A stretch of 64,000 nt of DNA from Archegozetes longisetosus (Eukaryota > Arthropoda > Arachnida > Sarcoptiformes > Trhypochthoniidae): contig JAEMBT020000005.1 of assembly GCA_018873245.2 (NCBI GenBank), positions 2,368,001-2,432,000 of the forward strand, in the 5' to 3' direction. Positions 30,343 through 43,750 of the stretch are shown in pieces. Numbering within the stretch: position 1 is the first letter of the stretch; every line of letters starts with the position of its first letter. Both the position numbers and the translations under genes were made by a program. Below the pieces are notes generated by a model, which did not search any database, was not told where the DNA came from, and saw only the letters and a program-made list of their open reading frames with translations.

Positions 30343-33300
30343 TATTTTTAGACAAATTTATGACTTTCACATTTGATTTCTACATCGACGTTTGAATTAA
30401 CAAACAATTTTATCAAAGAAGGGCACACATGACAGGATAATATTTTCTCATGCAAAGCATTAAATAATTTTCAATTGCAGCATTCTAAATGATTAACTCC
30501 ATTCAAAAGTCTCTATAATAGCTGATTAGATTGCAGAGAAAGTAACTTAACTCACAATAGAACCTCATTATGACTATAAGAGATCTGAAATGAATTCAAA
30601 AATCCAAGCTATGAATAAACATGTTTTATTATGTCAGAAACGATTTTACAGCTAACTCGAATCCCGCCACTACAGAGCGAGATGACATTTCAAAATGGCT
30701 CAACAATCGTTCTGAAATTCATAACGACACAGAGTAGATCTATAATAAATCTTTATAGGCATTGAAGCACTCTGCTTTCTAATCTTCTTAAATAATTAAA
30801 AATTTCATTTCTAGTTTTAGTATATAGCTTTAAAAAGTATTATGTCAACTCAAATCGAAAATTTTTCTAATTTTTAGATAAGATGTTATGTTTGATATAA
30901 TGCGAAACACACATAAACTTAATGAACATAATATTCATTTATATAAATGATTCAAATGCATTAAATGTTAAGTTTGATAGTGTTAAACTAAAAAGAGTCT
31001 CTGATTGCCTCTCTCATGCGAGAGATAACATTTTTGGCAGAATATTAATCAATTTGTTCATCATAGCCTAATTATTAGAAGTGGCTAATTCAATTGTTTT
31101 ATGATTTAAAACTTTATTTGTAGCCAAAAGCATGAAAAATGTTTGTCACATCTAGATATTGATGTTGTTGCTATTGTATATTAGAGGATTTCATACTTTT
31201 GCGAGCTTTTAATTTAATGATAACTCAATCAACGAAAAAATGATCAAATTTGCTCTTCAATCGGAATAAATCTTTTTTCATAAAGCAAATTAATGAAACT
31301 GATATTTTTGCCTAATCAATATACCATTTTTGAAGTGAATGCTTCTCATCAGAGATTTTTGATTAAAGGAATCTAAAAATAGCAAGTTATTACTATTGAT
31401 TAAATGATATTGAAGTTAGTTTATTTGAAAATTCATATTACATCTAATTTGAATCTATTATTGGAATAAATCAAAGCCAATTAAAATGTAATTTCAATAA
31501 CAGAACTAAAAAACGACTAGGATTTTGATTAAAATTTTTCGAATTTGTAATTTGATAGCCAACATTATAGTTTGTAATTTCAATTAAAGTTCAACTTATA
31601 TTTTCGATATATTTTGTTTGAACTTTTGCTTGTAAGTAGTCTTTTCAAGCTGTTTATATTGTATAGGGTTTCTCAAAATGTCATTTTATAACTGGTAATA
31701 CAAATCGTATAAACTAAAACGAGGCATATTTACGATTCTCTAACACCTATCAAAAAGTTGTCGATTTATGTGACTAAGTTATTAAAGAAAAATGGCTCAA
31801 AATGGTCTAATAGAGAAGACGAAGTGAAGAGTAGTTAGTGGTGATTAATAGTATACTAAATCTGTTTAATTAGTTCTGGCTATTCCATTACACTACAAAA
31901 CACGAGCTCAGCTCATAGATCACCAGATTAGCTAAATCGAGCTTAAGTTGTCAGACTTATATAACTAGTAGAAATTCACTTTTCTTCAATGTTTAGGTTT
32001 ATTAGGTTTAATATTGTTAACTTCACAAAGCAAAAAGACTCTATATTGAAGTAACGACTTATGTGTTGGCTCATTGCGTAACATCACGTCTTCTCGAATA
32101 TATTTTATAATTCGACCCAAAAGACTGATAGGCTATAGAGACAAAGCTTGTCAAAAAAAAGTGCATTTTAAGTTGAAAATCATATACACTGAAAGTTAAG
32201 TCATTTAAAAGGAAATTGGAGAAAATTGAGTAGAAGTGGGTCATTATTTATAACTATAAAGTTTTATATAAAACTATCATATATAAATGCTAATAAAATA
32301 ACGGAGTTCCGAATAAAGTACATTACTGGCCTCTCATTTTATAGAGAAACCTAATGCCTTTTCAGCTCTAACACAAAAATATTCCGTAACATAAAGCTTG
32401 TCACAAATAAATTAGGTCTATTTTCGTCAAACTTAAGCTTGGGATGAACAACTTCTTCTCAAAATCATTGTGAACCAAACAAATTGATCATATTGAGTAA
32501 ATAGTTTCCTTCTTCTAGCTGTCATTTATGCAAAAGAACGCTTTGCAAAAGGTGTACAACTTGTTTAATGCGATAGTCAGCTATAATATTCTAGAGAATA
32601 AGGTAGAAGTAGAATTGTTTAATTTTATCAATTCTCTTATTTTTGTAATCTTTTGACAGTGAAATTGATTGAAATTTTACAATGAGTGATGAATCTCTTT
32701 TATCAGGTTATTGAATAGTTGTGAGAAGAAAATAGCCTTAAAATTTGATAGCAACAAGCAACTAATCTTAATCAGTATAAATTTATTCGATTTAGATTTA
32801 TTCCAAGATCAAAATTACGGTTACCTTTATTGCAAATAAGAGAGTTGTAGATTCTGTATTGTTGAGGTACGTTATCTTTCACGAATAATATTACCTGAAA
32901 TTAAAGCTAACAATCTTCCAATCAAATACAGTTACAAATAGCTCAACAAGTCTTAAGTTGATTATAACAGCATAAATCTAAATAAAGTTTCAAATTAAGA
33001 ACTAATAAGATTACTTTGGTAACAAAACTCCAGAATCTTCTTAAATTAAATCTCTCTTTTACTTTTATCTGGTCAAATGTTCAAATCTATTTTCATTTCA
33101 AGTCTGACCAAATCATTCCTCTTTCAAATCTACAATCATTTCAAAGGTTTTGCTTAAAACAAATTTTCAAAACTTTAACATCAATTACTCAAAACACAAT
33201 ATTTATTAATTAGTAGTAGAATCTTTCAGGTATTCAAATACTCGTCATCTGTTAAACGTTTTCGAAATAGTTATATAAGCATTTCGAAATCCAATTGAAT

Positions 33301-34538
33301 TGATATAAAAAGATATGCTTTGCATTTATATTAACTTAAGTGCTTTATTAAAAAATGATTTCAGTTGTTCACTTGAAGAAATTAAAGACCTTTTTTTTGG
33401 AATTTTCCATAAAGTTAATTATGAAATTTGATGTTGTAGCTGCAACAGAGTTCTCTAAGGATTTTATGATACTCTAGTTCTTTGCTTATATGACTCAGAA
33501 AACTAGAGTCAAACTATCACTGAGTTGAATAAAAAAATATGATAGTCATTGATTTCTTTCTACAAGACTTTGACGATGCTTTTATGTAATAAACTCTATA
33601 TAACTCTATATATCTATTTTTGGTAAGTTTCATCAAACACAAGTTCTTCAACTTACGAAATATTGTCTGAACTTTGCAAATAAACAATTAGATACTCTTA
33701 GTACATGCTAAAGGATGTTTCGTAATTTTCCCAACTCTGTTCAGTTCATGAATTAAATATTAATTCTAATCTAAAACCATTTCTAACGTTATTTAGTTAT
33801 GTCATTCCGAGACTATCTCAACATTTCAAATTACTGTTCAAATTCGGTAGGCTTTCGGATATAAGAGCAAAAATTGAGTAACAAGTAGAAAAGTAATACG
33901 ATTGATATAAAAATAAATTTGAATGATCTGAAAACTAGAAGCTTGTGATGGTTATCGGATTCAACGACTCGATATACACAAGTGTATCGCATTAGTTGAA
34001 CGACTAGCTGATAGAAAAGAACGAATGCAATGTAAGATTAGTTCCATAGGTTTTTACTTGAGCTCAGAATGATCGCATGATTATTTGTTGCTCTATTTTT
34101 AGTTATCCATTTTCTCTTCTATATCTCGATTATTTATCAAAAATAACCCCTAATCAACATAGCTCTTAGTCGAAAGCTCAGATCAAAAATTCGACATACT
34201 TTTGAATAATTGCACGTAAAAGAGCAACGAGATAATGATTTAAGCATTTGTTCAGACTCTAATTATTGGGATATTTTGTATTCGAACAAGGCTTAACTCT
34301 AATGCTTATTTGAAACTTAATAGGAGCTCATCTCTCACGCAAAATGTCTTTTTTATACAAGACTGAAAATGCAAATAGTTTTGTCTTTTCAGAGAATACT
34401 CTACCAATAAAATTCTCGTTTGTATACTTCATACCAATAACTTTATTGAAATTCTTGGATTGTTTGATGTATTTTTATAATATAATTCCTCACTTTATAG
34501 GACAAATATTTTCTACTCTAAAATGTCATGGATTTAAT

Positions 34539-34890
34539 CTAGGGTGACCATGCGTCCAGATTTCAGCTGAATAGATGTTTAGGTCAGAAATACTCTGTCT
34601 TATTAGAAATTCAGTGTGTATTAATTCTGATTTGAAGTACACTAGAGTGTCTTGAAATTGTTCGTATGTAATTTCCTGTTGGCAACTCCACAGTTATGTT
34701 AAACATAACTTCAACTACTCAATGCTGCAAAATCACAAGAGAGATATACTTATTTTCACAGTTGAAATTATTGTAACTTTTATATTTATTCAATACTGTA
34801 AGTATATTTTAAAATTTTAAGATAATTGTCAAAGGGCAACCTTTCGATATTTTGTCCAGATCTGAACTCTACAAGACTTGGTCACCCTAG
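34539..34890. mobile_element. 352-bp non-autonomous DNA element (MITE-like)
   Basis: The ends are a perfect 12-bp inverted repeat, CTAGGGTGACCA at 34539-34550 and TGGTCACCCTAG at 34879-34890. Similar words follow inside (GTCCAGATTTCAGCTG at the left; the right end reads inward as GTTCAGATCTGGAC). If the outermost TA is the target duplication, the repeat is GGGTGACC. No coding frame is present. A 19-nt perfect palindrome lies inside at 34692-34710. Confidence 0.7.
34692..34710. repeat. perfect 19-nt palindrome
   Basis: AGTTATGTT-A-AACATAACT; the arms are exact reverse complements about a single central base, inside the 352-bp element. Confidence 0.8.
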
Positions 34891-36897
34891 TCTAAACTAA
34901 ACCTCGTGAAATTATCATAATCTAAGCTGTACTAAAATGTTGTTATTTACGGTCAATTCGACCAAATGCTAATATAATAACAATAATGTTCTGATTGAAA
35001 GCTACATAAATTCGCTTTGAGCTGAAACTGAAGCTGACTCGTTTTCAGTAATAATAGATACAGTTCTACATGTCTAGCATCAAATGTAATCCAACTGAAA
35101 ATCGGTCTAATTTGAATTCTAAGAATTTATTACTAAATTTGATGAGTAAAGTTTTTAAATTAAAGAATATGACCTTTACAACAACTAAAACTTTGCAGTA
35201 AATAGCTCTCTAAATTTGAAGACTCCTTCAATCTTTTTAGTAGTGGTTAGATTAAATTAATTATGAATGAAATTTAATTTTATGAAGTCATAACGCATTC
35301 TTATGTTGAACAAAACCATATAATCTACACGTAAGATAAATTTCCAATTGAATTATTCAATTTGTTTTAAGAGCACAAAAAGCAAGAAAACAAAATCTAA
35401 TAATCAAAAAGTATTGCAATTTGAATATAAAATTGAGCAGCAAAACTATATTATATTTGAAGGCATTTGTTCCAAATTTTCATTTAGAATATTAGGATTA
35501 GCATAGACTTACTCAACAGAATTGGGTCGAAAGTTGAACAAATGCGATCGATCCCTAAAAAGAAATGTTTTCTTGTTAGCCACTGAGTGCTTTGGAGAAG
35601 CAGTAGAAATAAGTTTTGCCTTTAAGTTTACACAAAATAATTTTATTGGATTTCTGTACAGTAACTGATGTTAGATAAGGATTTATGATAACCAATGAAA
35701 ACACGATTTAATATAATTATACATATTTAACAATACATAAAACAGATATAGAGTAATATTTAGTAAATTTCAATTAATTAGATTGAATTTGAATTATTGA
35801 AATCATAAGAAACATGAACACATAATGGTGTAAGAAATTCTCAGAACTCAAAAATGCAACATCACACTTTAATCAATACATTACAGTCTTAATAGTAAAT
35901 TATTCCATTTAATCATAAAAACCATCTACAGTATTTTGTTTGAATTACCGTCATTTGAGAGAAGCCAACTCTTGGCAAATGTGTGTTTAATGTTAAATAA
36001 TAGAGTCTAGAATTGGTATTTGTGCAAACAATTACGCACAATAGTGTCTATACATGTTGTGTGTTTACGTGTGAAGCCTTATGGTTTGGGTATAGGTTTT
36101 GGGTACAGGTTATGGCTATAGGTTTAAGTTATAGACTTTCACTATATTGTTCAGTGTATCAAATCATAGTGAATGACAAAAAGATAATAAAACAGCTTTC
36201 ATTTTATTCTACCAACTTTACAATTGCGAGTAAGCACAACAATTCATGTCATACAACTGGAAAGACAAGGCTTTTTAGTAGTGAGATATCAGAACTAATT
36301 GTATTACATAAATACTGGCTTTTATCACAAATAATTGAGTGCATTTGTCTTACATACGTTAGAATTTGCGGATTCAATATCTGAGGAGAGTATAAAGAAA
36401 GAGTGAATCAAAATTGTTGACTTTTAGTCTGAAAGTTTAGTTGAGCTAAGCTAACTTAAAAGACTTAGCTAGGCCAACTTAGGCTGGGATTCATTCACCT
36501 GTGCATTCATAGTAACAATAATATAAAAGTGAAGCTCCGTCTCAATCAATAAACTCTTACAAGATATAAACTTAATGTTTGGCCGCAATATTTCTTTGAA
36601 AGTCTCTAGTCTTTTATATAAATTTTTCGAATTCTCTTTATAAAACTTTATCCGTAATTTCAAATCCATTCCGAATATCTTTCAGGTAAGGTTGAAATAG
36701 ATGTTGAAAATTATATTAACTCAACTGCAATGTGATTATCACATAAACGTGAGTTGAAATAGAATTATATGATCTAAAAAGTGACACAAAGATACAGGAA
36801 TTGATTCTTACAATTATTTTGGATAGTATTGATTATGGAACGACTTATTTATAACAGAGATATTAAAAAACGAATATTAAAGTTATATTAATCAAAT

Positions 36898-39334
36898 TTA
36901 GTGAATTTTCGGTCCTTCCTTTTTAAGATTGTCCAGTTGTGCCGTTAATACGTCGCGAACAGTTCTCGATTGACCCTTTTGTTTAAGACTGATCAGTGAG
37001 TCTTCCTAATGAATGAAAAATGAATTACACAACTGTTACTATAATAGTTACTATAATTGGCTATTAGAGTAATATTCACTTGACTTGATTAGAGTACTAC
37101 TCAATTCATACTAAACTGTGTTGTATGCCTAAACTGTGTTGTATGCCTAAACTGTTGTATGCCTAAACTGTGTTATATGCCCATAAAGGGTTACATTTAG
37201 AACGTCAACTGTATCTATCGATTGATAATTTGATTGATTATTCGCTCTCAAAGGTTTCTATTTATAGTTAGAATTGATTTTTTGGGACAAACACTAGCAG
37301 GAATATAATAAAAATCGAAGTAGGATTTGTATTGGCGTAGTAAGCCTAGAACTGAATGAGTCGCAGAACTGCAGAATACAACCTCATGACGTTAGTTTGT
37401 GCGTCAATGCAATGTTGGCTTGAGATAATTTAACTAAACTCTAATAGAGAAAACATAGCGATAAGGTTTTGAGAAAAACGTATACCAAATATACCAAAAA
37501 CTCGGGTCGATATACTGACGCACATAACATTCTCAACTAACTTATTTCCAAGATCTGTCTGCCTAAAGAATTAACGGTTCACTACTTCAATCTGAAGTAT
37601 TAAACAACATATTGAGTAATATTTACTAGTATTAATCTATATCTACTTAGTTCAGTTTGACTTTTAGGAGTAGATGAAAGATTTTTACGTTAATTTTGTT
37701 TCTAGTCATCAAACTTGTAACGATATTAGTCTATAAATAACATAGAATTAGAGATGACTTATCACTTTCAATGCTTTTCAAACTAAATTATGTTTCCTTT
37801 CAGTATTTTTCATGATTAAATTAAGTAAATCGAAAATTGTTTGAAATAAAAGTCAAACAGAGTTTATAAGCGCAAGTCGTTTAATGCTTTTTATACGATC
37901 ATAGCTTAAAAGTTAGTCATTAAAGACTCTATTAACAAAGACTAAGAACTATTATGTTTAATGTCTCTTAAATTGAAACATAGAATCGAGTCCTGAACTT
38001 AAATTGATCATATAATATAAATTTGGTTGTCTCATAAAAATCTATTTTCAACTGATGAACTAAATATAGTGTGAGATAGCGATCAATATTCGATTACAAT
38101 TTATCAAAGTGTGACATAAGCGCTACGTAACATATTATTATATTCTAAATTTAAATCATAATGATGAGCTAACCTATCGCTATTAATAAGATACAAAAAT
38201 ATTCTATAATCGTTCTAACATACTATAAATGTATATATAATTGAAGCGCGCGATTATATAAGCATTTATGGGATATATTTTCAACAAACGCTTCACTCAA
38301 TCAATATAAAAGTTTAGGTAAATATTAATGGACGTTATGCTCTAACATATTAATCAAAGTAAATGAATAAAGTTGTTTTCGACTTATATCAGTGGAAATA
38401 TTTATCATAATAGACTTAAAGTAAATAAATAACTCATTCAACACAAGACCTTCTCAATGAGTCTATACGTGACAACCAATTTAATTAATTAGATTACCTC
38501 TGATAACTTTTTTTCCTCTAATTCTGCTGGCCATTCAGGAACTGGACTCTCGGAATTTCTATCCTCATTATCAGATGCTGGTCTTAACAGAGGGAACTCT
38601 TTTTGTCCGCGCTGGAACAGTCGAAATTGTTTTGATGTCAGTTTCTTTGGTGTTGCCACAGTTGTCATTCTCTCCGTAGTAGGTGGTGAAGATGTAACTG
38701 ATGGTGAGGCGGTTGTGGTCACTGTTTCTTGATCTTGAGTTTTAGATTGAAATCTTTTGTCCGACGAATCTTTTTGTTTATTGAGTTTATCGAATTGGTC
38801 AAGAAGATAGCTCATTATGATATTGTTGAATTGTGGGTCATTTGCCTCATCAGTCTGTAGATTTGAATCGGGCGTGTCATAAATAACAGGTCCGTTAAAC
38901 CAGCCTTCGGGCTGATAGGCATCATTTCCATAATAAATATCACTTGCAGTTAATTTGACTTGATCTGAGTTGTCATCAGTATAATATTCATCTCCATTAT
39001 CATATTCGTCTTCGGGGACATTAGATAATGGGATCAATTCAGTTTGAGGCCAATTGTTGATGGGTAGGCGACGTAAGTATTGACCCGAGTTCGATATTAT
39101 AGAATTGTAATAATCTGAGAGAGTAGTTGGTGGCAATGCGACTGGAAGTTTGGAATTTACTTGTGAAATATCATTATTGAACCCCCCCTTGGGATATGAA
39201 CGATGAGGTGGCAAACTATTGGCATTATTTGATTTAAGCGTATAAGCCTGACATTGTAAACGCTGCGAAATAACTGTCACCAACAATAGTATAGCCAACA
39301 AGATTTGTGACAACAAATTATTACACATTCTCAT
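36898..39334 (-). CDS. secreted acidic, Thr-rich protein of unknown function
   Basis: Exon 1 is 39334-38498 and exon 2 is 37005-36898, joined in phase 0 across a 1492-nt intron (GAG|GTAATC ... CATTAG|GAA), for 314 residues. The start ATG opens a clear signal peptide (MRMCNNLLSQILLAILLLVTVISQRLQC). The middle is acidic and Tyr-rich (DEYDNGDEYYTDDNSDQ). It is followed by a Ser/Thr/Pro stretch (TTTASPSVTSSPPTTERMTT) likely to be O-glycosylated, and a conserved-looking helical C-terminus in exon 2 (LISLKQKGQSRTVRDVLTAQ, ending DNLKKEGPKIH). A few dibasic pairs (LRR, DKRF) are present, so a prohormone-like precursor is possible, but no amidated repeat peptide is seen. Family not recognised. Further exons in the long intron cannot be excluded. 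Confidence 0.75.
37109..37187. repeat. 18-bp tandem repeat, about 4 copies
   Basis: Unit CTAAACTGTGTTGTATGC repeated with small indels, inside the intron of the unknown secreted gene. Confidence 0.85.
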
Positions 39335-39369
39335 TGATTTGACCTGAATTTGATTCGGATAAGACTGTA

Positions 39370-39399
39370 GTTATATATATATATATATACATATATATA
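39370..39399. repeat. (TA)n run just upstream of the unknown secreted gene
   Basis: About 30 bases of TA repeats lying 36-65 bp before the minus-strand start codon at 39334. It may form part of the promoter or 5' UTR; no specific TATA box can be singled out. Confidence 0.7.
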
Positions 39400-42020
39400 G
39401 TTAGATGCGTTTTGGTGGGAAGAAAAGTTTGTCAGACAATAAGCTTATAGAAACTATATTTAGAAAGTATCCTACCTTTGCGTGACGGCTCAGCCTGATC
39501 CCAACAAATATAAGACAACTCTGCTGCAAATGACAAGTACGGAAGTAGAAAGGTTGTATAAACACTATTTTAATAAAAAATACAGATTGTGAGTGCAATA
39601 GTGATAATAAAGTAGAGACGATGAGTAGAACTGAGCTGTAGTGAAACTCTGGTTTGGATGTTCCGACATGTGCTTATATACTTTGCTACACCCACTATAG
39701 TGAACAATATTGATCAATATTCGCTACTATAGTTACAATCATTTCAGTCAGACCTAATGTCCACATGCGTGATCAACACCACTTCTTAGCCATCAATCTC
39801 TTAGTTTGTGTTACCTTTACGATAAACCAGAGCTATAACCTGGTTATAACATTTTTCAAGTTTCAATATATTCTAACAAATAGAGCTCTTATTTGGAACT
39901 GTCATTTCTCAGTTGACAACTTGTAAATTAATTTTAGGCTATTATGTCATTTAGCACTAATTTTGTATTAAAGCTGGGAAAGTAATTATTCAGAACTTAC
40001 TAGAAGAGTTGTGTGCCGCAAAAGACATCCAAATACCTAATATATGCATTAAGTGTACAATTTTTTCAACGAAAATCAATAATTTCACAATAAACCTATA
40101 AACAAAATCTGATGACATGATCAACAACTGAAGCTATTGAATTCTAGACAAAACTGCGCGAATCGATTTTAGATCTTATATATACCTTCTAATATTTGAA
40201 TACCTCAAATCGATAGTTTATACTTTTTCCTTACTTTATCCAACATCAAACAATGTATGCAAAATGATTGTACGGGCATTTTATTACACTCTCATTTAAA
40301 TTTCAATTAAACATAGACTAGTTGAATAAAAACTAATTTATTCACCTAAATAGTCTGATAAAAACTAAGGAATAAATTAGTTTTTCATAGTTAATAGAGT
40401 TTAGATGTGTTGACAGAGTTGTTATGCATTAAGACTGCTAAGACATACAAGAATCCAATCTCAATCAACAAAACGATAGAAGTATTGTTTTATGAGCTCA
40501 TACTTCTTCAACTTTTTCTACCTCTACATTCCTAACTCCATTCTGTATCTCTAGAGTTTGAAGCCATATTTCTTTTCTCACTATCTTATATTTCGGATCT
40601 TATGATAGTATCATTTGTTGGTAACGATCGAGTGCTTATTTCCCAGAATGAATACTTCAACTAAGCTTCGCATTAGTTATTTATTCGTTAGATTTTTAAT
40701 GATTTCTAGTTAACGAATGCAAATTAAATAATCTAAATTTTAAGCACCACTAAAGCGCATGAATTGAGTTATATTTAGTTTTTGAGCTCATATACAATTC
40801 TAGAAAAGTAAGATTTAAAATTTTATATAAACTTATTTTAAAATGAGGTTCAAAAATTAAGTTCAATTTGACAAAACTTGATTTGCGATCCGACTGTTAG
40901 ATCAAAGAATAACTTTATTTGTTCATCTACTTATTTCGATAACTTGTGCTAATACAAAACGTTAAAAATCAATAATTAAGTTTTGATGGTGATGATTTGG
41001 AAAGTTTGCTCGCACTATTTCTAGTGCTAACTGTAGATTTTCGAAAGAATAGTTCAAGTTTTCAGTTAAGTGAAGTGCAACATTATGATTAACCTTAGCT
41101 CTCAAATTGCAACTATCATAAAGCCTATCATTTAGCGTACAAACAGGTAATGAGAGTGTTGCAACTTATTAGAAACGACTGATAAGAATGAATGCTCAAA
41201 TTACGATTCAAAAATTTGATCACTTTCTAAAATGCTCATTTCATATTTTGAACATTTATTCTTATCAGTTATTACTCTGTCTGTACATTATTCTTGAAGA
41301 ACTCATGAAAGTTTGAAATTATTTTTTAAAGAGTCATAAAAGTTGAAAATTATTTTTGAAGAATAGATAAAAATTGAAAACGATTTTTCTTCTAATAAGC
41401 ACCATTTGATTGAAGGCTGAACTGGTTTCAGTTATAAACAAATAAACTAGAAAAACGTAAGGTACAATTGGTGGCATTAATCTTTTTCAATTAGATTAAT
41501 ATGCTGGCAGTTTTATTCAAAACATGTCTAACACTCTATTTAATATAGATTCCCAGTTGGTTTGTGTCATATAATTTCTAGTTTTATCCAAACATAACTC
41601 AATAGGTCAATAGCAGACGTGCCATTCAGTAGCAGAGTTTATGTACTTTCTTGCAGTATAAATATTTTATTTTCACAGAATAATAATAGCTTATAAATAT
41701 AAAATAACAGGGTATTCACAGAATTTCAGTTAAATAAATCAAATTCGGCTCGAATACAAACAAAATCTATTATTTGAAACTTGAAGCACTTGGCTTTTTA
41801 TATAATTAAGTAAATGTTTTCACAAAGTCTAAACACTTTGAAGAATAAACCGACTATTATTCTATAATCTAAATCATATTAATTACTTTTTATTACTCTT
41901 TTTAACTTGTTTAACTTTTTTCTTATCAAAATTCGACCTTTTCAAAAGAAGTGATAATATGAATAATTTAAAATACGATTAACAATAGATTTATTTGTTG
42001 ATCTTTTAGCAAGAATTACA

Positions 42021-42790
42021 TTACAGCCTATTCTCGATGAAACTGATTCCCAATGAAACTATTGCTTCGACCGGATTATCGGTTGCTAACAATATATTAT
42101 TGACTGCGACTTTAATATTTTTATCAATTCTCTTAAAACTTTTCGACTCTATTTTGTTTCCGATCCTGTTACCAAAAACTTGTAGATAAGAAACAAAGGT
42201 TTCTGCATCAGAACAGAAGCTGTTGTGGACTGGCTATACTTAATGAAAAGGTACAGACTATGTTATTGGGTCTTATATTCCATTTTGCGTCGTTTACGGC
42301 ACATCAAAAAACGTATCTCTCCAGAAGTTCTTTTCATGGTCTCACTTCCAGACCACAATTTGAAATCGTTTTAGTCCAAGTGATCTTCCATTGCTATCCA
42401 TTGGTCAAGTTACATGATGAACTTTTGATTTGATAATTGTTTGTTTGTTATCTGTTGCATTAGTAATCAATGGCATCTGACGACCTAAATGATACAGAGC
42501 GACAGCCGTTGTCTGCATACTAGAAGTAAGTCCTTGTGTTCAATTCTATAGTCTTGAATAATTGAATTTCTTAATAGTTGAATCATTTCTCTTGTTTCTA
42601 ATGTTTCAAATGTACCCTTTAGATATTCAACCAATTGTGATCTCATGAGTGATAAAAAAGCTTCTGAAACCAACAGTACATCAATTGCCGTGCCCTTGAT
42701 ATCAACAGTTATAGCATCAAGCTTTATAAATTCTTAGCCATTCTGTAGACGGTTTTAATAGAATTCGAATTAATTTTGGATAATAATAAA
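42021..42790 (-). pseudogene. decayed coding block of unknown origin
   Basis: Several protein-like minus-strand segments lie in order but in different frames, separated by stops. One is 42733-42485 (about 82 codons, containing FLSLMRSQLVEYLKG). A short one in another frame overlaps its end (ALYHLGRQMPLITNATDN). A 70-codon stretch at 42233-42021 contains VNNILLATDNPVEAIVSLG. None has a proper start or splice sites that would join them. This is what a degraded insertion (transposon or endogenous viral relic) or a dead gene looks like. I cannot name the family, and chance open frames remain possible. Confidence 0.4.
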
Positions 42791-42820
42791 TTAAAATTAA
42801 GGTTTAATGTTGTATATATA

Positions 42821-42953
42821 GAGTGTTCGGAAAGTCTGTTGGTTAGAGAAATACATTCGTGATTATTTTGAGCTCATGTTTCACCTAAAATACCTTGATT
42901 CTAGTTGAACAATACAAAACTTATTTCTAGCCAAACCAACTTTCCAAACAGTC
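42821..42953. mobile_element. 133-bp inverted-repeat element (MITE-like)
   Basis: The left arm at 42821-42853 starts GAGTGTTCGGAAAGTC. The right arm at 42922-42953, reverse complemented, starts GACTGTTTGGAAAGTT. The arms of about 32 bp match at roughly three quarters of positions around a 68-nt loop. The GTTCGGAAAGT-type end is reminiscent of mariner/Tc1 termini, but this is not proven. Confidence 0.5.
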
Positions 42954-43750
42954 TACGTAAACCAGATTTGGTTATTATTTTTATTGCTTATTTAAGTAAG
43001 TTTTCCTTTTACAATCACTTAATATTAACAGTTAATTTTATTTAATCTAACTAGATTGTTTGCGTGATCAGTAGCTGAGTTTTCTGGTAGTTGGGTACCT
43101 CTAACTTAAATCTTAAATCTAAATCTGTGGCTAACTTATAAGTTCTATATCTTTAAATGTGAAATTGCCTTATTCCTTCTAGTAATTGTTGCAGAACAAT
43201 GTTGAATTAGGTTATAATTCTAGTTTAAAACTAGCAATAAGTTTTAACCCAACAAGGATTAGTCAAATAAATATCGTGTGGGACTCCTACGAGAAATTTT
43301 GTGGCTTCGCTACAGCAGACCTTTAATAAGTTTGTTTCATGTTTTCAATTGAAATAAACTAAAGTTCTAATGAATAATTAAGTCTACTAAAACTAAGTGT
43401 CTAATATAAATAGCTTTTAATACTTAGAGTCACGTTTGTCTCATATTTCAAATTAATTCATAAAAATTTTTCATTACGTATCAAATCTGGTTTTATGTGA
43501 CTATCGTGTAAAAGAGTTTGGTTTATATTAACTGATGTTTAGCAGAAGATCTATCAAATTGAATTAAATTAACTTAAAAAGGAAAATGTTTCATATATTT
43601 ATGGCAAAATAGATGGAGCTATGAATCAAATGAAACACATGTTACAAAAACAATGTTTACAATTATTGCGTTCGCTTAAGTCTAGTCTTCAAATTGAAAT
43701 CACATCAAACGAAATTGTTTATCAATAAATAACTAAATAATAATACAATT

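Larger units (their letters stand above)
28141..36897. other. gene-poor intergenic region
   Basis: Nearly 9 kb of AT-rich DNA between SCG5 and the unknown secreted gene. It contains a GC-rich islet (29832-29960), a TA microsatellite (30318-30342) and a 352-bp inverted-repeat element (34539-34890). The longest open frame, 36013-36384 plus, starts at TTG and has no recognisable motif; not called. Confidence 0.5.
39400..43750. other. intergenic, with decayed coding block and inverted-repeat element
   Basis: Contains the promoter side of the unknown secreted gene (minus) and of TFB1M (plus). The only structured parts I see are the decayed block at 42021-42790 and the inverted repeat at 42821-42953. 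The rest is AT-rich without recognisable content. Confidence 0.5.

Noticed and set aside
36013..36384. 123-codon plus-strand open frame
   Set aside because: Begins at TTG, has no motif and sits in low-complexity AT-rich DNA with ggtta-type repeats; best explained by chance.
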